Made by a program: the position numbers and the translations under genes. Positions 49,256 through 56,242 of a stretch of DNA of 56,242 bases are shown here, one piece after another. The notes below the pieces were generated by a model, which searched no databases, had not been told where the DNA came from, and saw only the letters and a list, made by a program, of their open reading frames with translations. The DNA is from JAKPQD01 sp029572965 (lineage in GTDB: Bacteria > Bacteroidota > Bacteroidia > Bacteroidales > DTGW01). Each line of letters opens with the position of its first letter. The first letter of the stretch is position 1. The DNA lies in contig DAOSPF010000013.1 of the NCBI GenBank assembly GCA_035374585.1, positions 1 to 56,242 of the forward strand. Reading direction: 5' to 3'.

Positions 49256-49873
49256 ATGTGGAAAGAACATACCAAAAAATTTTACAGGAGAATCTTTGAC
49301 TACTTTTTGCAAGGGCTTCTGTATATTGCTCCTTTGGGGCTTACGGTGTATTTCTTTGTGCTAATTCTTCAGTTTATCGGTGGTTTTGCCCAGGAATATT
49401 TTGATAAATGGCTCCCTTTCCATATTCCTGGCTTGGGAGTGATATTAATGTTTGCACTTATTACTATTGCCGGGTATTTTGGGCATAAGCTGATTTTTAC
49501 CCCTTTCAAGCTCTTATTGGAAAAGCTGTTGAGCAAGGCCCCGCTTATTGAGTCGGTTTATACCTCTATTCGCGACCTGATTTCGGCTTTTGTAGGGAAA
49601 GACAAAAAGTTCAACCAGCCGGTTTTGGTGAAAGTGAATAAAACTGCTGAGCTCGAGAAAATTGGTTTTCTTACTGCCAATGACCTTTCAGCGCTTAAAG
49701 TAAAAGGAAAAGTAGCGGTTTACTTTCCACATTCGTATGCTTTTTCTGGCGAACTTTTTATTGTTCCGTCTGAACTTGTTACCCCGCTTGATATTACTCC
49801 TGCCGAAGCAATGAAATTTATTGTATCTGGTGGTGTTACAGAAATTAACGATAACGAACCTGACAAAAAATGA
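49256..49873 (+). CDS. DUF502 family inner-membrane protein
   Basis: A 205-aa membrane protein of unknown function. Two TM helices (about 18-45 and 58-80) are followed by a cytoplasmic domain with LLSKAPLIESVYTSIRDL (about 88-105), the GELFIVPSELVTPLDITPAEAMKFIVSGG segment (about 165-195) and a charged end. These are standard DUF502 features at normal length. Its stop overlaps the start of the next gene by 4 bp, linking it to a large anchored protein. Confidence 0.85.
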   Translation: MWKEHTKKFYRRIFDYFLQGLLYIAPLGLTVYFFVLILQFIGGFAQEYFDKWLPFHIPGLGVILMFALITIAGYFGHKLIFTPFKLLLEKLLSKAPLIESVYTSIRDLISAFVGKDKKFNQPVLVKVNKTAELEKIGFLTANDLSALKVKGKVAVYFPHSYAFSGELFIVPSELVTPLDITPAEAMKFIVSGGVTEINDNEPDKK

Positions 49874-52533
49874 GTGCAAAGACAAAAATAAGCGTTGGGA
49901 TTATTGTTGTTGCTTTTTTTTGTCTGGGTATTTTGTTTTGGCAATATTTCAAACCTCAGAAGATACTTCTTTCGCCATTGAATGCAGTTCCTGAAAATAC
50001 TGCAATAGTTATAAAAATAAATGGCATTCTTCCTTTTCTTCAGCATTTACAAGAAAATGACGTTTATCGGGCCATTAAAGATGAGCGTTTTAAGACTGAA
50101 ATAGCAATACTATCAAATAAACTCGATAGTATTGCTCATGATATTTCAGGAGGTTTGTCGTTGTTTAGCGATTCTTCGGTTTATATTGCTATTGAAGGTT
50201 TGTACAACAATAAGCCTAAGATACTTGTATTGTTTAATATTTCTGAAAAGATAACAATTAGTGAGATAAAAGGTTACGGGCAAGATGTTTTTGGTAACAC
50301 TTTTCAAAAAATTGACACTGCTTTAATTTCAAATGTTTCTGCGTTGGATACTTCATGGGGCTTTTATCTGAAAAGCGGAATTTTAGTGTTGGGAAATAAT
50401 TATCATTTTTTGGAAGCTTCAAAAAAATGTCTTACTGGCCGACATTCCTTATTTTCTGATACATTGTTCAGGCAAATGGCCAATATTGCCGGGAAAAAAG
50501 TTGCCGCTAATTTATTTGTTCAACCTAAAAGGTGTTTGAAGGCTTTAAAGCCATACATTGCAGAAAGCATATATAATAGCCTGGAACTTATGGTTGCAGA
50601 TAAAGGTTTTACTGCTTTAGACATCAATATTGACAATAGTTTTATCGCTTTTCAGGGTTTTTCAAAAGGAACGGCTTCCAATTCTCTGTGGCCTAAAATT
50701 CTTAGGGCTGAAGAACCTGTTGAAGCTGTTGATTGGAGATTGTTGCCGGAAGGAGTGTATAATTTTTCAGCCTTCTCAATGTCAGACCCTTACAACTATA
50801 CTATATCGACCAATGAATTGTATAAAGCCATTGGCCAATGGTCTGAAAATATAAGAAAGCTAAATGATGACTTAAATAATAACTTGCTGAAAAGCTTCCA
50901 GCAATGTATTGGTTCGCAAGTTATTTCGATGACTGTAAAAAGTCCAGGCGGTCAGTTAAATAACTATTATATAGTTAAAACTAACCAGGAAGATGCTACA
51001 GTGAGGTTTTTAAATATAATTTGTAAAGAAGAAAAAGATAAGCCTGTTAAATCTGATACTTCTGATGTGATATTGATCCGAAAGCTTAAAAATCCTGATA
51101 TTATAAAAGTACTTTTTGATAAAAAAGGAGATGCTGGCAAATACGAGATTGTTTGCAAATACAATGATTTTCTTGTTTTTGCCGAGTCTGAGTACGCTTT
51201 ATACAGTTATCTGGATGTTTTAAAGGTAAACAAGTCAATACTTAACGATTCTGTCTTTGTTTCGGGCTGCAAAACTTTATTTTCAACGCAAAGTAATTAT
51301 ATCACGTACTTCAACTTAAGCAAAGCTTCAGAAGTCTTTTTTGAAAACCTTACTAATAAAGGAATTGATGTTGCCAGTCGTTATTTGGGTCTGGAGACGG
51401 GTAAAGCTACCTGGGGCTTTCAGCTTTCTGGCAATAACGAAATGTCTTATTGCAATGGTTTCATCAGAAATGAAGTAGATGTTAACCCTGTTTCGATGAA
51501 GCTTTGGGAAGTGCCTGTATCTGCTGGTGTTGCCGAAGTGTATAAAATGTATAATGCTGATTCGTCCATTTGTCGTATAATAGCTCAGGATAGCCTCAGG
51601 AATGTTTATATTCTTTCAGGAAAAGGAGATGTTTTATCTAAAATAAGCTGCCATAGTAAGATGTTGGGGCAACCTGTTTTTTATAAAAATAAAAGCAAAC
51701 AGGATTGTATCGCATTTAATTCTTCTGACGAGCTTTATTTCGTTACTTTCAACGGCATGCTTTTAGAAAACAGCCCGATAAAACTACGAAATAATGCTTC
51801 TGCCGGAATTGCAACTGCTGATTTTGATAACAATGGCAATTACCGATTTTACCTGCCCCTTGAAAATAAAGATATTGTAGCTTTAGACCAAAAAGGGAAA
51901 AAAGTTGATGGTTGGGCTTTTAAAAAGACTAATGGTGTCGTTCGCCTGCCTATTTTATGTTTTTCTTATAAAAATAAAGATTATCTTGTTGTTGCTGATG
52001 ATAATAAACCCTTATTTCTTATGCGAAATGGCCTTGAACGTTTCAAGGTCAATAAAGCTGCCAAATGGGAAAATATAGCGGTGATGGGGGTTGAAAAGCT
52101 TGGCAGGTACTTCAAATTATATACACAGGAGAAAGATGGTTGTTTAAAATCTGTCTTTCCCGATGGCCATATTGAAAAGCTTCACTGTGATTCGTTCAGC
52201 ATGTTTTTAAACGGCCAACAAATATTTTTTGTTAAGAAAGATTCTTTGACAATAAAACTATATAATACCAACTTTAAACCGCTAATTGACAGGGCACTGT
52301 TTAACACTGTTTCATCAATTACAGATTATACTTTTTCAGATAATATGGGTTTTATAGCGGCTTTTGACAAACTCTCGGGCTTGGTAACACTTTGTGACCA
52401 GCAAAAAGTGGTTAGCGGCTTTCCGGTCAATGCCTTTTCTCCTTTTATTTTTTGTACTTTAAAAAAACACAAACCTGACAATATTATTGTTGTCTGCGAA
52501 AATAAAAAGCTTGCTGCCTATTCTGTGCCTTAA
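49870..52533 (+). CDS. Large membrane-anchored protein, function unknown
   Basis: An 887-aa protein with an N-terminal TM anchor (about 7-26) and a large periplasmic portion. The first part (about 30-480) has short repeated motifs such as LNAVPENTAIVIKINGI and DVYRAIKDERF that recall DUF3352-like proteins. The last third (about 600-887) looks like a beta-propeller with blades such as TADFDNNGNYRFYLPLENKDIVALDQKG and LYFVTFNG. No enzymatic motif is visible. The coupled start with DUF502 (ATGA) suggests a shared envelope function. The family is not recognised with certainty. Confidence 0.6.
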   Translation: MSAKTKISVGIIVVAFFCLGILFWQYFKPQKILLSPLNAVPENTAIVIKINGILPFLQHLQENDVYRAIKDERFKTEIAILSNKLDSIAHDISGGLSLFSDSSVYIAIEGLYNNKPKILVLFNISEKITISEIKGYGQDVFGNTFQKIDTALISNVSALDTSWGFYLKSGILVLGNNYHFLEASKKCLTGRHSLFSDTLFRQMANIAGKKVAANLFVQPKRCLKALKPYIAESIYNSLELMVADKGFTALDINIDNSFIAFQGFSKGTASNSLWPKILRAEEPVEAVDWRLLPEGVYNFSAFSMSDPYNYTISTNELYKAIGQWSENIRKLNDDLNNNLLKSFQQCIGSQVISMTVKSPGGQLNNYYIVKTNQEDATVRFLNIICKEEKDKPVKSDTSDVILIRKLKNPDIIKVLFDKKGDAGKYEIVCKYNDFLVFAESEYALYSYLDVLKVNKSILNDSVFVSGCKTLFSTQSNYITYFNLSKASEVFFENLTNKGIDVASRYLGLETGKATWGFQLSGNNEMSYCNGFIRNEVDVNPVSMKLWEVPVSAGVAEVYKMYNADSSICRIIAQDSLRNVYILSGKGDVLSKISCHSKMLGQPVFYKNKSKQDCIAFNSSDELYFVTFNGMLLENSPIKLRNNASAGIATADFDNNGNYRFYLPLENKDIVALDQKGKKVDGWAFKKTNGVVRLPILCFSYKNKDYLVVADDNKPLFLMRNGLERFKVNKAAKWENIAVMGVEKLGRYFKLYTQEKDGCLKSVFPDGHIEKLHCDSFSMFLNGQQIFFVKKDSLTIKLYNTNFKPLIDRALFNTVSSITDYTFSDNMGFIAAFDKLSGLVTLCDQQKVVSGFPVNAFSPFIFCTLKKHKPDNIIVVCENKKLAAYSVP

Positions 52534-52702
52534 TAACAAAACAGCTTTTTCAATATAAATTGTTGAGCTTTCATAAAAGTATTTCATATATTTAAACCAA
52601 TTTTGTATATTTATAAATAAGAATAACTTAGTCAGACAGGCTTAATTGTTTATAAATGATTGCATTAGAGTTATTGGTGTAAAATCATTAAAGTTAGTTT
52701 CG

Positions 52703-54397
52703 ATGAAAAACCAAATGTGCATAGTGCCAAAAATATTGTTTGCAGGCTTTGTAGCCCTGTTGGCATGGGGGTGTGTTGATAATGAATACGACATTACTGA
52801 TATATCTATGAAAATGGAGTATGACCCTAACCTGGCTTTTCCTATTGGGAGTACTACTATTAAACTAGGCGATTTGCTCGAAAAATATGCTTTGCCCGAA
52901 AATTTGAAAGAAGGCACAGATGGTAGCTTTACTGTTGAGTACGAAGAAGAGCTTGAGCCTTTGCGCGGCGAACAGGTATTTTTAGTGCCTTTACAAAACC
53001 AAATTGTAGTTCCTGGTGTTATTTTTCCTGCTACAATACCTGCTTCAGGTTCTGTTACCCGGGAAGTAACGTTTATATTTCCGGTCAGGTTTCTTGAAAC
53101 ACAACAGGTAGATAGCCTCATTACCAAATGTTTTTATGCCAATATTTGGGGACAGTCAACTTTTGATCCGGCTTTGTCCCTTCAAGCTAAGATTGCATTT
53201 TTAGATATGAAAAAAGATACAGTTATTGGAGGCAGCAAAACCTCCCTGACATATACTGAAGAATTTAGCCCAACAGCTAATTATAACTACTTAACACCTA
53301 ATAAATACAAAGCATACAATTATAAGCTCAGGTTTTCTTCCACTAAAGACAGTGTTTCTGAAACATCTGTAAATGTTTCCTTGACATTGTCAGGTGCTGC
53401 AGGTACCCCTATTAACCCGGCAAGTTATTTTACAGCTATTATGCAGCTCAATGAGCTCAGATACCGCGTTATGTATGGTTATCTTGGAAAGAAAACTATT
53501 CTTGACATGGTATATACTTTTAATGTCGATTTTCTGAATAGAGAAATGGCCCGGAATATTAATTGGTATAATCCGCAAATAGGGATTAAAATTAGAAATA
53601 GTTATGCTGTCCCTGTTCAGTTTTCCATTGATAAAATTGAAATGTTCTCTTCGGTTCAAAACCAATTGATAAATGTTAGCCCTGATGCAACGGCCAACAA
53701 TCCCAGGTTTATAAATTCGCCAAAAGCTGCTTTTCAGGAAGTGAGTGATAATATCAGTTTTACTAAATACAATGGTTATAAAAGTTTTTATGAAGGGATA
53801 GAAAATAGTGCCCCCAAATCTATTATTTATCATGTGTCGGCTGTTGCCAATCCTGATGCAGTAATTGATAAACACAATATTGCTATGGATACAAGCGCTA
53901 TTTTTCCTAAGTTTTACTTTAAACTGCCTATTTGGTTCCGCTCAGGCGGCTTTGGATATACCGATACGCTTGATTTTGATTTGGCCGGGATGCAAAAAGA
54001 TAACCAGGATGTAGAACTGAAATCTTTGTTGATCCGATTGGTTTCTATTAACAATATGCCTATTGATATGAATTTGCAGGCTTATTTTTTGGATGAGCAT
54101 AACAATATTCTTGACTCTATGTTTAATACTGCCGGGCAAAGCAGGCAGGTACTTAAAGCCGGAACTGTTGACCCTGCAACAAGCCTGGTAACAGCGCCAA
54201 CTAAAACTGTAAAAGATATTTCGTTTACTCCTTCGCAGTTAAGTAAGATGAAAAATATGAAAAAGTTGATATATAAGGTTTCTGTTGCTACTGCTTTATA
54301 CGATACACAGCCTAACCTTTATGTCAAATTTCAGAAGCAAAACAGCCTGAAAATATCTTTTGCCTGTCAGGTACAACCAAAGATAACCAGAGAATAA
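52703..54397 (+). CDS. Large lipoprotein paired with DUF5723
   Basis: A 564-aa lipoprotein from ATG 52703: lipobox LLAWGC (Cys24), then DNEYDITDISMKMEYDPNLAFPIGSTTIKLGDLLEKY and a long beta-rich body. The frame is open 19 codons further up, but only this ATG gives a proper signal. The AFPIGST opening is like the AFPLGNT of the frameshifted lipoprotein at 6725-7364. The gene lies 24 bp upstream of a DUF5723 barrel gene in both cases. Function unknown; probably an envelope or surface unit. Confidence 0.7.
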   Translation: MKNQMCIVPKILFAGFVALLAWGCVDNEYDITDISMKMEYDPNLAFPIGSTTIKLGDLLEKYALPENLKEGTDGSFTVEYEEELEPLRGEQVFLVPLQNQIVVPGVIFPATIPASGSVTREVTFIFPVRFLETQQVDSLITKCFYANIWGQSTFDPALSLQAKIAFLDMKKDTVIGGSKTSLTYTEEFSPTANYNYLTPNKYKAYNYKLRFSSTKDSVSETSVNVSLTLSGAAGTPINPASYFTAIMQLNELRYRVMYGYLGKKTILDMVYTFNVDFLNREMARNINWYNPQIGIKIRNSYAVPVQFSIDKIEMFSSVQNQLINVSPDATANNPRFINSPKAAFQEVSDNISFTKYNGYKSFYEGIENSAPKSIIYHVSAVANPDAVIDKHNIAMDTSAIFPKFYFKLPIWFRSGGFGYTDTLDFDLAGMQKDNQDVELKSLLIRLVSINNMPIDMNLQAYFLDEHNNILDSMFNTAGQSRQVLKAGTVDPATSLVTAPTKTVKDISFTPSQLSKMKNMKKLIYKVSVATALYDTQPNLYVKFQKQNSLKISFACQVQPKITRE

Positions 54398-54421
54398 GTA
54401 GAACCAATAAACCTAAAGTAT

Positions 54422-55840
54422 ATGCGCCAAGCTATTATAGCCATAGTAATATTGTTCACAGGGATAAATGTTAAATCTCAGGAGCCCAATACATTGTACT
54501 TTATGGACAGGGTGCCGCAGGCAAGCATGATGAACCCTGCTTTTGTGCCTAAATGCAACTTTTATTTTGGTATCCCTGCTTCAAACTTTCATAACAATAT
54601 CAATTTTGCTCCTTTAAAGTTTAATATTATTTTTCCTTATGACAATGTGGATAAAACGGTCGGGAATTTCATGAGAAATGATAACACTAAGGCTTCGTTC
54701 CTAAATACATTAAATTCAAACAATGAGCTATATACTGATTTTCAGGATGATATCTTAAGTTTTGGGTTTAGAATTAAAGATTGGTATTTTCATTTCAATG
54801 CTTCTGCCCGCTCAACTTTTAGTTTTGCTTATCCTAAGACATTTGTAGAGTCATTGCTAATCAATGGTTTTGAACTGAATACCATGTATGATTACTCAAA
54901 ACTGGGGCTTTCAATGAATTCTTATGTTGAATTTGGTTTTGGGCTGACAAGGCAAATTAATGAATCTTGGACAGTAGGGGCTAAGATGAAGGTGTTGCGG
55001 GGTATAGCTAATGTCAGGACAAATAATAACCAATTTTCAATAGGTACAGTTGATGAAAATGATTTGTATGTTTTGCGCGTAAAGTCAGATTTTTCTGTTG
55101 ATATGGCCATTCCTTATTACAAGGTAAACAAAGGAGTGAACCTTTCATTAGACAGCCTTATTGAAAAAGATAACGATTATAAGATTAAACCTTTTGAGAA
55201 TATCGGTTTTGCATGGGATTTCGGAGCTACTTATTCGGGTATTGAAAATCTTGTGCTTTCTGCTTCTGTCATTGATTTGGGTTCTATCTCCTGGAAAGAT
55301 AATATCAGCAACTTAAAGCTGTCGTCAAATTTTGAATTTGATGGGACTGATTTTGTGGCTGATAGTTTTGACAATGCTTTTGATGATTCTTTTGAAGCGT
55401 TGAAAGATTCTTTCAAATTTACCAGCTCAAGCAATGTGTCATATTCTACAGCTCTTCCTACTAAAATATATGTTGGAGGGGAATATTCTTTGGCTAGGTT
55501 TTTCTCGATTGGGGTACTCTCTTCCACAAGGATTTATCAGGCTGAATATTCTGAACAACTTACGTTTTCTGCTAATCTGAAACCTGCAAAAATGGCTATG
55601 TTGTCTTTAAGTTATTCAATTATTGATAATGCTGCTCATACCTTTGGTATGGGTTTTTCTTTTCGTATCATACCGCCTACCCAGCTTTATTTTGTTTGGG
55701 ACAACATCCCCGTTTATTATGGGAAAAATTTTTTCCCGTATAAAATGGATAGAATGAATATTAGGCTTGGGATGAACTGGGTTTTTGGCTGCAATGGCCG
55801 GACAAAGAAACTCAAAGACAAACCAATGGGCTGGGAGTAA
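54422..55840 (+). CDS. DUF5723 family outer-membrane beta-barrel protein (second copy)
   Basis: A 472-aa barrel-like protein with a signal peptide (cleavage near VKSQ, residue 20), then TLYFMDRVPQASMMNPAFVP and alternating strands to a C terminus with WVFGCNGRTKK. It is the paralogue of the gene at 5271-6728: shared opening, similar length, and the WTVGAKMK / WTLGIHAK strand and GFAWDFGATY / SFDFGTLY phrases align. It follows the large lipoprotein gene by 24 bp and converges on a histidine kinase with a 3-bp gap. Confidence 0.75.
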   Translation: MRQAIIAIVILFTGINVKSQEPNTLYFMDRVPQASMMNPAFVPKCNFYFGIPASNFHNNINFAPLKFNIIFPYDNVDKTVGNFMRNDNTKASFLNTLNSNNELYTDFQDDILSFGFRIKDWYFHFNASARSTFSFAYPKTFVESLLINGFELNTMYDYSKLGLSMNSYVEFGFGLTRQINESWTVGAKMKVLRGIANVRTNNNQFSIGTVDENDLYVLRVKSDFSVDMAIPYYKVNKGVNLSLDSLIEKDNDYKIKPFENIGFAWDFGATYSGIENLVLSASVIDLGSISWKDNISNLKLSSNFEFDGTDFVADSFDNAFDDSFEALKDSFKFTSSSNVSYSTALPTKIYVGGEYSLARFFSIGVLSSTRIYQAEYSEQLTFSANLKPAKMAMLSLSYSIIDNAAHTFGMGFSFRIIPPTQLYFVWDNIPVYYGKNFFPYKMDRMNIRLGMNWVFGCNGRTKKLKDKPMGWE

Positions 55841-55843
55841 AGA

Positions 55844-56242
55844 TTAAGATATAGAAACAGCGTCTATACTCAAGTCAAGGCAATTATGTAACTTCACAGT
55901 TACCGTTGTCTCTATATTTTGCTCCGATTCAAATTCTATTTGAGCATTATGGATAGTTGCTACTTTTCGCACAATAGATAATCCAATGCCGCTACCTTGA
56001 AGGTCTCCTGCATTTTTCGACCTGTAAAGTGGCTTGAATATTAACTCAATATCGTTAGCCGGAATTCCAATGCCTTTATCTATAACTTTTACAATGGCCA
56101 GATTGTTTTCATGCCCTATTTTAACTAATGCTTTGTGGTTTGACGAAAATTTGCAGGCATTGTCTATAAGGTTCGTAAACATTACTTTGAGCAGCCGGAC
56201 GTTACCGTTAATGTAAATAGCGTTTTCGTCTTCGGGTATGTT
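55844..56242 (-). CDS. Sensor histidine kinase, C-terminal part (partial)
   Basis: The frame is open to the window edge, so only the last 132 residues are seen. They form the HATPase_c domain: N box in MFTNLIDNACKFS, G1 box DKGIGIPANDIELIFKP, and G2 box GSGIGLSIVRKVATIHNAQIEFES. The sensory domain, the histidine phosphoacceptor and any response regulator lie outside the window, so the stimulus is unknown. Canonical two-component kinase end. Confidence 0.88.
   Translation of the reverse strand, partial: NIPEDENAIYINGNVRLLKVMFTNLIDNACKFSSNHKALVKIGHENNLAIVKVIDKGIGIPANDIELIFKPLYRSKNAGDLQGSGIGLSIVRKVATIHNAQIEFESEQNIETTVTVKLHNCLDLSIDAVSIS

Overview
The window reads as an AT-rich chromosome segment of a Bacteroidota bacterium, most likely an anaerobic Bacteroidales or related lineage. 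The signs are type IX secretion (T9SS) C-terminal sorting domains, NigD-like lipoproteins, DUF5723 barrels, an RteC regulator, a BtuG-type B12 lipoprotein, and repeated TAnnTTTGC promoter -7 boxes. About 45 genes can be supported.

Layout. 1-7.4 kb: short tandem repeats, purM, a LolC/E-type permease, an exo-muramidase (NamZ type), the lytic transglycosylase MltF, and a DUF5723 barrel paired with a frameshifted lipoprotein. 7.6-16 kb: an N-terminal nucleophile amidase with a T9SS-like tail, a Crp-family regulator, a metallo-beta-lactamase-fold lipoprotein, carboxynorspermidine decarboxylase, a NigD-like lipoprotein, a barrel plus S41 protease pair, a TerB-like protein and a PHP phosphatase. 16-28 kb: both subunits of B12-dependent methylmalonyl-CoA mutase, separated by a GxxExxY gene cassette bounded by inverted CACAGAG repeats; then a FadL-type porin, a lipoprotein, a CoA-type Nudix hydrolase, thrH-thrC, and carboxynorspermidine synthase. 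A gene-less copy of the CACAGAG repeat pair lies between the Nudix gene and thrH.

28.06-48.92 kb is best explained as a 20.9 kb integrated element next to a tRNA-Ser. A 22 bp direct repeat (one mismatch) bounds it, and an IntDOT-like tyrosine recombinase sits at the right end. Its left half carries a small conserved DNA-binding protein, a three-gene operon of unknown function (a 249-aa protein plus two small membrane proteins of XhlA/holin type), a DUF6943 protein, a long non-coding structured stretch, a frameshifted AlbA/Schlafen-type ATPase, an SxGC lysin-like protein, a DnaC-like ATPase, a replication-type protein, an excisionase-like HTH protein and RteC. Its right half is a B12 cargo: two cobalamin riboswitches, one ahead of the anaerobic ribonucleotide reductase nrdD and one ahead of an operon with a membrane transporter component, two T9SS-exported proteins, BtuB, BtuG, cob(I)alamin adenosyltransferase, a 44-aa ORF and nrdG. 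The last gene of that run, rteC, overlaps nrdG by 8 bp. Control of B12 uptake, B12-independent dNTP synthesis and element excision may therefore share one transcript. No relaxase or type IV secretion gene is present, so transfer would need help.

49-56.2 kb: tRNA-Ser(GGA), a DUF502 membrane protein, a large anchored protein of unknown function, a second lipoprotein plus DUF5723 module paralogous to the one at 5.3-7.4 kb, and the 3' part of a sensor histidine kinase running off the window.

All calls come from reading translations and motifs by eye; no database search was made.
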